A stretch of 8,768 nucleotides of DNA. Source: Planctomycetaceae bacterium (GTDB lineage: Bacteria > Planctomycetota > Planctomycetia > Pirellulales > Pirellulaceae). Position numbers and translations under genes: made by a program. The stretch lies in contig SLMF01000351.1 in NCBI GenBank assembly GCA_007133715.1, forward strand, positions 1 to 8,768. The letters are read 5' to 3'. This document shows, piece by piece, positions 1 to 6,966 of the stretch. How positions within the stretch are numbered: position 1 is the first letter of the stretch; every line of letters begins with the position of its first letter. A model generated the notes under the pieces. It was not told the origin of the DNA. It was given only the letters and a program-made list of their open reading frames with translations, and did not search any database.

Positions 1-616
1 TGTCGCCGAACCCCATTCCATGGGTGTTGCCACGGGGAGCCAATTCGTGGCGGATCAGCGTCGGCCGCTCGCCCGAATCCCGATCCAGTTGCCACGCGAT
101 CAAAGGGGCCTCCGGGTTCCAGCTGTTGATAATCAATTCGGGGGCCCCATCGCCATTCAGATCGCGGAGGTAAGAACCTTCGTTTTGTTGCTGGCCGGTG
201 TCGACCAGCACGTGACGTTCCCACAACCAGCCGCGTGCCAGGCCTTCGGGGCCCGGATTCTCGTACCAGCAGATTTCTGAAGTGGTAAAGCCGATGCTGA
301 CCACATCGATCCATCCGTTGCCATTGACATCCAGCGCGTGTTCGCCGCAGCTTTGCGCGTACCGATTCCAATCTTCCAGCAGGCGTACGGGTCGGGGGAT
401 CAAGTCGGCGCTGGCGTACCAGTTGCGGCCGGCCACGATGTCCAGCCGCCCGTCCTGGTTGATATCGGCCAGATCGCAGCCTTCATTCAGGTCCTGAAAC
501 AAGGGGATGCGGGAGAAGCGGAGGCCTGCCGCCTGTTGCTCCCCCGCTTGGTCTTCGGCTGCCAGTCCACCGACCAGCAGCAGCCATCCACACATCCAAG
601 CCACCGTCATACGCAT
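1..616 (-). CDS. Secreted VCBS/FG-GAP repeat protein (N-terminal part, cut by left edge)
   Basis: Partial gene; 205 codons are visible and no stop is reached. My reading of the minus strand gives a protein starting MRMTVAWMCGWLLLVGGLAA, a typical signal peptide, so the product is exported. Three acidic DxNxDGxxD-type loops follow: D51-N53-D55-G-D59, D96-N98-N100-G-D104 and D152-N154-D156-G-E160. They are spaced about 45-56 residues apart, as in FG-GAP/VCBS beta-propeller blades that bind calcium. A 'WYENPG' segment near residue 117 is also usual in these proteins. A fourth blade seems to begin at the window edge (GMGFGD). The ATG at 616 was chosen because GGAG at 630-627 lies 10 nt upstream; the ATG at 610 would be too far from it. 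The gene is divergent from the HzsA-related gene. Function is unknown beyond a likely extracytoplasmic binding or adhesion role. The family call is firm; the substrate is not known. Confidence 0.85.
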   Translation of the reverse strand, partial: MRMTVAWMCGWLLLVGGLAAEDQAGEQQAAGLRFSRIPLFQDLNEGCDLADINQDGRLDIVAGRNWYASADLIPRPVRLLEDWNRYAQSCGEHALDVNGNGWIDVVSIGFTTSEICWYENPGPEGLARGWLWERHVLVDTGQQQNEGSYLRDLNGDGAPELIINSWNPEAPLIAWQLDRDSGERPTLIRHELAPRGNTHGMGFGD

Positions 617-649
617 GAGAATTCGACTCCGAATAAGGTCCTCGAACAG

Positions 650-678
650 CTAATAAAACCGCTTAGAGGCTCTAACAA
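650..678 (-). promoter_or_regulatory. Putative sigma70-type promoter of the VCBS gene
   Basis: On the minus strand TTGTTA (678-673, 4/6 to TTGACA) is followed after 17 bp by TATTAG (655-650, 4/6 to TATAAT). The -10 lies about 33 nt before the chosen ATG. The -35 sits inside the left arm of the inverted repeat at 666-682, so the repeat may supply part of the promoter. This is motif matching only, and planctomycete promoters are poorly defined. Confidence 0.35.
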
Positions 679-852
679 AACTGGGCTGGGAGACCTACGG
701 TCGTCGGTTTCGGCGGGGTCAGAGACCCGCGCCGAGCAGTGACCTACGGTCGTCGGTTTCGGCGGGGTCAGAGACCCGCGCCGAGCAGTGACCGTCGGTC
801 GTCGGTTTCGGCGGGGTCAGAGACCCGCGCCGAGCAGTTTTGTGAGGGCCTC
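666..852. repeat. Composite element: tandem array bounded by 17-bp inverted repeats
   Basis: The segment 666-682 and the reverse complement of 836-852 match at 15 of 17 positions (core ACAAAACT / AGTTTTGT). Between these arms lie the three 49-bp tandem copies, the last of which overlaps the right arm by 3 bp. The arms stop matching immediately outside 666 and 852. The right arm abuts the next palindromic element, which begins at 853. No ORF of recognisable origin lies inside. It could be a non-autonomous mobile or repeated intergenic element, or a large folded RNA/DNA structure in the divergent spacer. Confidence 0.6.
692..838. repeat. Three tandem copies of a 49-bp hairpin unit
   Basis: The copies are 692-740, 741-789 and 790-838. 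The first two are identical; the third differs at two adjacent bases near its start (TA to GT). Each copy holds a strong hairpin. In copy 1, TCGGCG+GGGTC (710-720) pairs across an AGA loop with GACCC (724-728) and CGCCGA (730-735), giving 11 bp with one bulged G. No unique spacers separate the copies, so this is not a CRISPR array. Near-identity indicates recent duplication or gene conversion. Each unit could act as a REP-like sequence, a protein-binding site or a transcription-attenuating hairpin. Confidence 0.95.
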
Positions 853-962
853 CTTATACCGTGCGCGGGCAGGTTTGTCGTTGCACGGATTTCAATCCGT
901 TTCGCAGGAGCGGAATGAATTCCGCCCGACAAAGGGACAAACCAAGCCGCACACGGTATAAG
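853..962. repeat. 110-bp palindromic (MITE-like) element with two internal hairpins
   Basis: The 27-bp arms 853-879 and 936-962 are inverted copies matching at 23 of 27 positions; the outermost 11 bp (CTTATACCGTG) are perfect. Two perfect 6-bp hairpins lie in the middle: ACGGAT/ATCCGT (885-900, loop TTCA) and GCGGAA/TTCCGC (910-925, loop TGAA). The two 4-nt loops are complementary to each other. The whole segment can therefore fold as a long stem carrying two short arms. It has no credible coding sequence and no obvious target-site duplication. A miniature inverted-repeat element or a structured intergenic repeat are the best explanations. Confidence 0.75.
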
Positions 963-1180
963 TGGGTCGGGATCGCCGAGACCGAAGCCGTTTTGTCAGG
1001 GCTTGGTCATCCCGAGCCCTGGCCTCCTCTCGGCCGTCTCCCACCTTCCCAGCTCACGATGATACGCCAGGAACGGGGCGGGGTCGAGCCGAGGCCGATT
1101 TGCATTCGGCGTTGGGCTTGTGCTATGATCGGGAATTGGAAACGGTGACCAGGAACCCTTTCTCCTGATGGGAGCAAGCC
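963..1180 (+). other. Leader region upstream of the HzsA-related gene
   Basis: This 218-bp remainder of the divergent spacer holds a 7-bp inverted repeat CAGGGCT / AGCCCTG at 997-1003 and 1015-1021 (11-nt loop), a promoter-like sequence at 1100-1129, and GGGAG at 1170-1174. The stretch GTTTTGTCAGGGC at 990-1002 resembles GTTTTGTGAGGGC at 837-849, the right arm of the neighbouring repeat element. I see no coding sequence here. Confidence 0.5.
1100..1129 (+). promoter_or_regulatory. Putative sigma70-type promoter of the HzsA-related gene
   Basis: TTGCAT (1100-1105) and TATGAT (1124-1129, 5/6 to TATAAT) are separated by 18 bp, with TG upstream of the -10 (TGCTATGAT, extended -10 form). The expected transcript would start about 45 nt before the ATG at 1181. 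The -35 match is weak (3/6). This is a motif match only. Confidence 0.45.
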
Positions 1181-4156
1181 ATGAGTTGGGTATCGCGTCT
1201 GTTATTCGTTGCGGTCGTAGCGGCCGCCGTGGGGGCTCGAGCTGACACCGCCGCTTGGCAGGCCCAGCTGACTCGGGCCCGTGCCCAACGGGGCGTGTTG
1301 CCGGAAGAAGATGCGGCCGGTGCTGTCGATGGCGACACCCGCGGCGGTTTCCGGTTCCACACCGGGCAAGATGAAAACCCCTTCTGGCAGGTCGATCTGG
1401 GCGATCGCCATCCGTTGGGGTCCGTCGCGGTGTACAACCCGCACATGCCCGAACGGCTGGCACGCTTCCAATTGCTGCTCTCCGAAGACGGTCAGGTCTG
1501 GCGCGAGGCGTACCGGCACGACGACTCGCCGCCCGTCGGGGCCGGCCCGGGAAAACCGTTCCTGGTGACACTGGAAGAACAGTCCGCGCGGTTCGTCCGC
1601 ATCCAAGTGCCCGGCCGGAACTGGATGCACCTGAACCAGGTCGAAGTCTTTGCCGCGGACGGAGACACCAACCTGGCGCTGAATCAATCGGCCACGCAAA
1701 GCAGCACCAGCCAATGGTCCACGCGTTCTCGCGAGATCGAGATCGAGCAAAGCCGAGCGGGCCGGGCCGCGCTCGCCCGCCAGATCCTCGAACCGCGGCT
1801 GCGGCGGCTGGGCACGGCTCAGGAAGAGTTCACAACCGAACTGGACGCCCTGATCCAAGCGGATATCCCCCTGGACGACGCCCGCTGGGGCGATCTGTAC
1901 ACCCGGACGGAGGTCGCCCGAACCCCCGTCGGGCCGGGTGAGCTGGGTTTCGAAGAACTCGTCTTCGTCAAACGCCGGCCGTATTCCTCGGATCACTACT
2001 ACACCGATATCGACAACGGCACCCGCCCCGACCGTTTCGATCCTCGCAACGGCATCTACATCCTCAACCTGCGGACGGGAGTCGAGCGGCCGGTGGTCAC
2101 CGCCGCCGACCTGCCCGGCGGACGCGGTTTCATCGGCAAGATCAGTCTGTCGTTCGACGCCCGCCGCGTGCTGTTCGATTTCCGCGAACATCCCGGGGCC
2201 GGGTTCCGCGTCTGGGAAGTGCAGCTGGACGGTCACGGACTGCGGCAGATCTCGTTTCCTCCGGAAGACGAGGCGGAAAAAGCGGCACGCTGGCGACCCG
2301 GCTGGCATACCGATGACATCCACCCCTGCTACCTGCCCGACGGCCGGATCGTCTTCTCGTCCACCCGTGCCGAACATACCGTGCTGTGCGGCGGCTCCTC
2401 CCACTTGACCGTGCCCCTGCTGCACCGGATGAATGCCGATGGCTCCGAGATCGAGCAGCTCACGAGGAGCCCGGTCAGCGAGTTCTGCCCGGTGGTGCTG
2501 GACGACGGCCGCGTCATGTACCACCGCTGGGAATACGTCGATAAGGGCGCCCGCGTGGCCAAGACGATCTGGGCGATGAACCCCGATGGCACGCGCAGCC
2601 AAGAGCTGTACGGCTTGGCCGACGACACGACCACCGTGTACATGTACCCGCAGCCGATCCCCGGCCAACCGCATCGCTTGGTATGCGTGGGCACGAGCCA
2701 CTTTCCGCAAGGCGGGTGTCTGGGCGCCATCATGGTGATCGACCACGGCATGGATGTCCGCGTCCGCGGGCCAGATCCGCATCACCCGGATTACATCCAG
2801 GGCGACAGCCGTTTTCCCGTGGTCAATATCACGCCCGAGGTGTTCGTCGAACGACGTACCGAACCGGGCTGGCACTTCCTGACCGAGAAAGGCGCCTACG
2901 TCCACGACCGCGAGGGACGCAGCGGGCATCTGTTCACCCACCCGTTCCCGGTCAGCGAGCATGAATTTCTGGTGTCTTATAAGGAAGACCCTGCCGATCA
3001 TTACAAGGAAGTTCCCCATGCCTATGCCCTGTATTTGATCGACAGCGCCGGGGCTCGCCGCTTTATCCATGCCGATCCGGAGCTGTCCTGCTGGCACCCC
3101 ACGCCTGTGGTCGCTCGGCCGGTCCCGCCCCACTTGGAGCCCTCGCTGGACCGGGAACTGGCGGCCAGCCGACAAGCTCTGTGCATCCTGACCAACGTCC
3201 ACGAAGGCATGGAAGGGATCGAGCCGGGCGAGGTGAAATGGCTGCGGATCAACGAGGCCCTGCCTCGCTATTGGTCGACCGGCAGACGTTGGAGTCCGTC
3301 GTTGAGCAGTTCCAGCTGGCGAGCCGCCCTCTGGCCGCGCGTGCAGTGGGGGGTGGTACCGGTCGAAGAGGATGGCTCCGCCCATTTCCTGGTGCCCGCA
3401 AACCGCAGTCTCTTCATCCAAGCTCTGGACGGCGATTTCCAGGAACTGCAACGCGAACGGACTTACGTGAACTACATGGCCGGGGAAGTGCGTTCCTGCA
3501 CCGGTTGCCATGGCCAGTCCCACCGCGTGACACCGGCCGCCAGCATCCCGCCCCTGGCACTGCGGCGGCCGCCCAGCCAACTCCAACCCCAACCGTGCGA
3601 CGAATTAGCACACGGCGGCGACGGGCGGCCGGGACAAGTTATCCACTATCCCACCGATATCCAACCCCTCTTCGACGCCCATTGCATCGAATGCCACGGC
3701 GCAGAAGAACCCGCCGCAAACCTGAGACTCACCGGCGAAATCACCCAGTTCTACAACACGTCCTACGAACAACTGGCCAGCAAAGAACTGGCCGGACCGA
3801 TTATCTCCGAGTTCCTTTCGTTCGACCGCGGTGACCAGGGAAATCATAACGGCGCCTACCTGCCACCCAAACAACTGGGCAGCCACGCCAGCCGTCTGAT
3901 CGACCTGCTCAACGACCCGGAACATCCCCAAAACGCCGAACACGACCACTCCCAACTCCTGACACCCCTGCAGCGAATGGTCCTCAGCCGCTGGGTGGAC
4001 AGTAACTACCAGTACTACGGCAGTTATTTCGGGCGGCAGCATCCGCGATGGGTCGATCCCGACCCCGGCAATCCCGACTACGACCCCGCCGACTTCCGCC
4101 GCCGTCCCACCTTCCCGGAAGCGACCGGCTTCCTGGCACCCGACTGGCACCGGTAA
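1181..4156 (+). CDS. Secreted discoidin / HzsA-related diheme protein
   Basis: 991 aa. The ATG at 1181 is preceded by GGGAG (1170-1174) with 6-nt spacing and begins a signal peptide, probably cleaved after ARA at residue 21. Residues ~35-158 read as an F5/8 type C (discoidin) domain, with FWQVDLG near 68-74 and a closing FVRIQVPG...LNQVEVFA. A helical linker (~182-250) follows. Residues ~255-770 form a TolB/WD40-like propeller of the type in the alpha subunit of hydrazine synthase: PRNGIYILNLRTG, DDIHPCYLPDGRIVFSSTR (378-396), DDGRVMYHRW. The first heme site, C773-T-G-C776-H777, ends this region. The second, C835-I-E-C838-H839, sits in a YPTDIQPLFDAHCIECHG module typical of planctomycete cytochrome c domains. 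NCBI-style naming would be 'HzsA-related protein'. True hydrazine synthesis is not implied, since no beta/gamma partners are present. It is likely a periplasmic or surface redox protein; its substrate is unknown. It is convergent with the DUF1559 gene and divergent from the VCBS gene. Confidence 0.85.
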   Translation: MSWVSRLLFVAVVAAAVGARADTAAWQAQLTRARAQRGVLPEEDAAGAVDGDTRGGFRFHTGQDENPFWQVDLGDRHPLGSVAVYNPHMPERLARFQLLLSEDGQVWREAYRHDDSPPVGAGPGKPFLVTLEEQSARFVRIQVPGRNWMHLNQVEVFAADGDTNLALNQSATQSSTSQWSTRSREIEIEQSRAGRAALARQILEPRLRRLGTAQEEFTTELDALIQADIPLDDARWGDLYTRTEVARTPVGPGELGFEELVFVKRRPYSSDHYYTDIDNGTRPDRFDPRNGIYILNLRTGVERPVVTAADLPGGRGFIGKISLSFDARRVLFDFREHPGAGFRVWEVQLDGHGLRQISFPPEDEAEKAARWRPGWHTDDIHPCYLPDGRIVFSSTRAEHTVLCGGSSHLTVPLLHRMNADGSEIEQLTRSPVSEFCPVVLDDGRVMYHRWEYVDKGARVAKTIWAMNPDGTRSQELYGLADDTTTVYMYPQPIPGQPHRLVCVGTSHFPQGGCLGAIMVIDHGMDVRVRGPDPHHPDYIQGDSRFPVVNITPEVFVERRTEPGWHFLTEKGAYVHDREGRSGHLFTHPFPVSEHEFLVSYKEDPADHYKEVPHAYALYLIDSAGARRFIHADPELSCWHPTPVVARPVPPHLEPSLDRELAASRQALCILTNVHEGMEGIEPGEVKWLRINEALPRYWSTGRRWSPSLSSSSWRAALWPRVQWGVVPVEEDGSAHFLVPANRSLFIQALDGDFQELQRERTYVNYMAGEVRSCTGCHGQSHRVTPAASIPPLALRRPPSQLQPQPCDELAHGGDGRPGQVIHYPTDIQPLFDAHCIECHGAEEPAANLRLTGEITQFYNTSYEQLASKELAGPIISEFLSFDRGDQGNHNGAYLPPKQLGSHASRLIDLLNDPEHPQNAEHDHSQLLTPLQRMVLSRWVDSNYQYYGSYFGRQHPRWVDPDPGNPDYDPADFRRRPTFPEATGFLAPDWHR

Positions 4157-4285
4157 TCACGATCTTTCCGCAGGCGTGGGCGATTGGGCGATTTTTCCAG
4201 CCGCAGCCCGCCGACCACGCTCAGCAGACTCAGCCCGCTGGCTGCCCCCTGGCCGCCACCCGTGCTCGGATACCCCTCCGTGCCA

Positions 4286-5269
4286 TCAGCGGACTCCCGC
4301 ATGCGGAACCACATGCCCGTCCGCAATGCCCCCTAAATGGATCAGCGATTGCTCGTCAATCTCGACCGAGATCGGCCGCACCGAGCCGTCCGCCATACAG
4401 AACTGAACCACCCCCGGGTGCCAGCTGCTGAACCGGTTGTAGGCTCGGTCACCCAGTCCCCAGGCGACGGGCAACGAGCCGCTACCCATCCAGCTGTGGG
4501 AGAAATCACGACGTCCTGCGAGATGTCCCCCCACCGCTTCACCAAACAGCAGCGTATTGGCTGTCCCGTCCAAGATGTCGGTCAGCCGGTTTTGCGAACG
4601 GTTGGTCAGGGCGCCGCGAAAGCGATCCCAATGGGGGCTTCCTGTTTCCCCCATGCCGCCCCCGGAACCGACGTAATTCGTGCGACCGAGCACGCTGCCA
4701 CCGCTCTCATGAGGCAGATACAACCCGTTCAGAAAAACCAGCTGCTCGTCTGCGTCATAATACACATGGAGCCCTGCAAAGGTACCATGACGGGAAGTGT
4801 ACGGATTGTCGGAAGGGCACACCAGCACCCCGATCCGCGTCTGGGAGACCGACCAGCTGGACGGATCGGACCACCAACCGCCGGCCACATGGCGGTCCCG
4901 ACGCATCTCGGTATCGATCTGCTCAAAAACATCGGCCGCTTCCAGATAGGGCAGCAGGTAGGGGATGACCCCCAGGTACTGGTCGAGGAACGGGGGGACG
5001 GGAACGGCGGGAAGCGAGCCGAGGTACCCCGGGGGAAGGCGTTCGAAGCTGTTGTGGAAGTTCTGAGCCGCCAGCCCCAATTGTTTCAGCTGATACGCAC
5101 ACTCGGTTCGGCGAGCCGATTCGCGAGCCGATTGGACGGCTGGCAGCAACAGTCCCAACAGGATCCCGATGATCGCAATCACCGCCAGCAGCTCGATCAG
5201 CGTGACACCGTCACGAGCCGCGACGTCCGACGTGCCGGGCAGCACACGCCTTGGCCGGGATGCCCACAT
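4286..5269 (-). CDS. DUF1559 family prepilin-like protein (H-X9-DG)
   Basis: 327 aa, the usual length for this very large planctomycete family. The ATG at 5269 has an excellent Shine-Dalgarno, AGGAGG at 5284-5279, 9 nt upstream. A 21-residue basic leader ends in Gly21. Next comes the type IV pilin-like cleavage and helix segment VTLIELLAVIAIIGILLGLL (22-41), with Glu26 at the +5 position required by prepilin methylases. The rest is typical of DUF1559: LPAVQSARESARRTEC (42-57), LLPYLE (105-110), RLTDILDGTANTLLFGE (228-244). A C-terminal H284-X9-D294-G295 is the processing-associated H-X9-DG motif. The product is probably processed by a prepilin peptidase and held at the membrane or exported through a pseudopilin system; the biological role of the family is unsettled. 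It lies downstream of the two-component pair on the same strand but separated by 263 bp with its own promoter-like sequence. Confidence 0.93.
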   Translation of the reverse strand: MWASRPRRVLPGTSDVAARDGVTLIELLAVIAIIGILLGLLLPAVQSARESARRTECAYQLKQLGLAAQNFHNSFERLPPGYLGSLPAVPVPPFLDQYLGVIPYLLPYLEAADVFEQIDTEMRRDRHVAGGWWSDPSSWSVSQTRIGVLVCPSDNPYTSRHGTFAGLHVYYDADEQLVFLNGLYLPHESGGSVLGRTNYVGSGGGMGETGSPHWDRFRGALTNRSQNRLTDILDGTANTLLFGEAVGGHLAGRRDFSHSWMGSGSLPVAWGLGDRAYNRFSSWHPGVVQFCMADGSVRPISVEIDEQSLIHLGGIADGHVVPHAGVR

Positions 5270-5344
5270 GCTGGTATTCCTCCTGATCGGGGTGGTTTGG
5301 CAAGATAACTCGAAGCATTCCCAGTCGGCGAGAGCGCCCCGGTG

Positions 5345-5350
5345 ATTATA
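5345..5350 (-). promoter_or_regulatory. -10 element (TATAAT) upstream of the DUF1559 gene
   Basis: A perfect TATAAT reads on the minus strand at 5350-5345, 75 nt before the DUF1559 start codon. I find no convincing -35 hexamer at 16-19 bp spacing, so an activator might be needed. The palindrome at 5377-5393 lies just upstream of where the -35 would be. It supports separate transcription of the DUF1559 gene, though read-through from the kinase/regulator genes is possible because no clear terminator lies between. Confidence 0.45.
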
Positions 5351-5376
5351 GCCAGGCTGTCGAGGTTGGGGATGTC

Positions 5377-5393
5377 GGGTTCAGGCCTGACCC
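5377..5393. promoter_or_regulatory. Palindrome upstream of the DUF1559 promoter (operator-like)
   Basis: A perfect 10-bp palindrome TCAGGCCTGA (5381-5390) is extended on both sides by GGG / CCC with one extra T on the left. It is placed 27 bp or more upstream of the TATAAT, a position suited to an activator or repressor. Part of it (5387-5397) is an 11-mer also present in each 49-bp repeat at 692-838, so it may equally be a degenerate copy of that dispersed repeat. Confidence 0.35.
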
Positions 5394-5532
5394 CGCCTGC
5401 CGAAATCGTGATCTCCCCGCAGCCGATCGGGCCGCTGCACTGAACTCGGTGGTACGAGCTTCCGCCAGATTTCACGAACAAGGAGCCTCTGCCACTCGCT
5501 GCCCGACGGGATCAAAATCCGGCTGGTATCGC

Positions 5533-6966
5533 TCAACCGACGTCCGAATCCGCTGCACTCGCCGCTTCCCCTTCGATCCCGTATTGAGCCAGTTTCTTCC
5601 GCAGCGTGGTGCGGTGCATCCCCAGCGCTTGAGCGGCGGTCAGATACTGACCGTGACGCTCCATCGCAGCTTGCAGCAACGGCGGTTCGACCATCTGCAG
5701 CAGGTGCTGGTACACCTTGCCGTGGGCGGCCGGTTCTTCCAGACGAGCCTGGCACCAGCGGCGGAGGTGGTGCAGCAAGCTTGCTTCGTTCGAAGCTGGC
5801 TGACGGTCGCGGCTCCGCCATACCGCCGGTGCAGGCTCGGGTAACTGTTCCGGATCGAGGACGCCACCGCGAGCCAGGATGACGGCGTGATCGATGGCAT
5901 TGCGCAGCTCGCGGACATTTCCGTACCAGGGGCGCTGCTGCAATTCGCGGCAGGTGGCAGGCGAGAGGGTGGCCGGGGGCATTCCGCGGCGGCCGGCCAG
6001 CTCGAGAAAATGCTCGGCTAACGGCAGGATATCCTGGACGCGTTCCCGCAACGGGGGGATGTCGATATGAAAGGCGGTCAGTCGGAAATAGAGATCGTGA
6101 CGGAATTCGCCCGCTTCAATCCGCTCCAGCAGGTCCTGGTGTGTGGCGCTGACCACGCGGAAAGAGGTCCGGATGGGCTGACTGCTACCGACCGGCGTGA
6201 CCTCGCCATGCTCCAAGGCGCGCAGCAATTTGACTTGGATCGTCAAGGGGATCTCGGCCACTTCGTCCAGGAACAACGTCCCCTCGTCGGCTTGGACCAG
6301 CAGTCCGTCTCGCGGGCTGTCGGCACCGGTAAAGGCGCCTCGGACGTGTCCGAACAGCTCGCTCTCCGCCAGCGTGGGGCTGAGCGAGGCGATATTGACG
6401 GGCACGAAGGGGCCGGCGACGCGACTGCTGAAGCGATGGATGGCCCGAGCGGCCAGCTCCTTGCCCGTCCCGCTTTCCCCGCACACGGTCACGTGGGCTT
6501 CGGACGCGGCGACCAAGGCGATCCGCTTGAAGACTTCCTGCATCTGCGGCGAGCTACCGACGAAGCCGGCCTGCGGGACGTTGGCGGGCGGCGCGGACGG
6601 AGAAGCTTGCGGGCTCAAGGCCCGTGACAATACCCGTTCGAATCGCTCTAAATCAAAAGGCTTGACCAGATAATCGAAAGCGCCCTGCCGCACCGCGTCG
6701 ACCGCAGTGTGCAAATCACCATAGGCGGTGATGACAATGATCGGCACGTCCCCACAACGCTGGCGAAAACGCTTGATCGCCGTCAAACCGTCCATCCCGG
6801 GCAACCGAATGTCCAACACGATCACGTCCGGCGGCTGCGCCGGGACCTGCTCCAACGCCGCTTCGGCCGAAGAAGCCGTGACCACCCGGTGTCCCAAACT
6901 CTCGCCCAACCGGGCCAGCCCCCAGCAAATGCTCGGCTCGTCATCGACGATCAACAATCTCTTCAT
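5533..6966 (-). CDS. Sigma54-dependent NtrC-family response regulator
   Basis: 477 aa, normal for the family. Residues 1-~115 are a receiver domain with acidic pocket D8/D9, phospho-acceptor D52 (VLDIRLPGMDG), T80 and K102. A short linker leads to the AAA+ domain (~135-365): Walker A GESGTGKE (163-170), intact GAFTGA loop (210-215) that contacts sigma54, Walker B LFLDE (231-235), arginine-finger region FRHDLYFRL (288-296) and WYGNVRELRN (347-356). A Fis-type helix-turn-helix closes the protein (~430-461, ALGMHRTTLRKKL). All key residues are present, so it should be a working ATP-driven activator of sigma54 RNA polymerase, switched on by phosphorylation of D52. Its start overlaps the 3' end of the kinase gene by 26 bp, which indicates co-transcription and translational coupling with its partner. 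Target genes are not evident; I found no -24/-12 promoter in the spacers I scanned. Confidence 0.95.
   Translation of the reverse strand: MKRLLIVDDEPSICWGLARLGESLGHRVVTASSAEAALEQVPAQPPDVIVLDIRLPGMDGLTAIKRFRQRCGDVPIIVITAYGDLHTAVDAVRQGAFDYLVKPFDLERFERVLSRALSPQASPSAPPANVPQAGFVGSSPQMQEVFKRIALVAASEAHVTVCGESGTGKELAARAIHRFSSRVAGPFVPVNIASLSPTLAESELFGHVRGAFTGADSPRDGLLVQADEGTLFLDEVAEIPLTIQVKLLRALEHGEVTPVGSSQPIRTSFRVVSATHQDLLERIEAGEFRHDLYFRLTAFHIDIPPLRERVQDILPLAEHFLELAGRRGMPPATLSPATCRELQQRPWYGNVRELRNAIDHAVILARGGVLDPEQLPEPAPAVWRSRDRQPASNEASLLHHLRRWCQARLEEPAAHGKVYQHLLQMVEPPLLQAAMERHGQYLTAAQALGMHRTTLRKKLAQYGIEGEAASAADSDVG

Noticed and set aside
692..838. CRISPR-like array
   Set aside because: The 49-bp copies are joined head to tail with no unique spacers and no cas genes are in the window.
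853..962. tRNA or other cloverleaf RNA gene
   Set aside because: It has only two internal arms, no anticodon-arm or T-loop motifs and no CCA-type acceptor; it fits an inverted-repeat element better.
861..1168. Small plus-strand open frames of 68-95 codons in the divergent spacer
   Set aside because: They run through the palindromic element and leader, lack ribosome sites and show low-complexity, repeat-derived translations.
1202..3592. Very long (796-codon) open frame antisense to the HzsA-related gene
   Set aside because: It is a product of GC-rich codon bias on the opposite strand. The plus strand shows a signal peptide, discoidin, propeller and heme motifs; the antisense frame shows none.
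4157..4285. Bidirectional terminator between the convergent genes
   Set aside because: I see direct repeats (GGGCGATT twice, CAGCCCGC twice) but no GC-rich stem followed by a T-run on either strand.
4078..4326. 82-codon minus-strand frame across the convergent spacer
   Set aside because: It overlaps the ends of both flanking genes and has no signal, domain or ribosome site.
4337..5308. 323-codon plus-strand frame opposite the DUF1559 gene
   Set aside because: The minus strand has a strong ribosome site, prepilin motif and H-X9-DG motif; the plus-strand frame has no family character.
5478..5494. Sigma54 promoter (TGGCAG...TTG on the minus strand) upstream of the DUF1559 gene
   Set aside because: The TTG falls two bases too far from the GG, so the strict GG-N10-GC spacing is not met.
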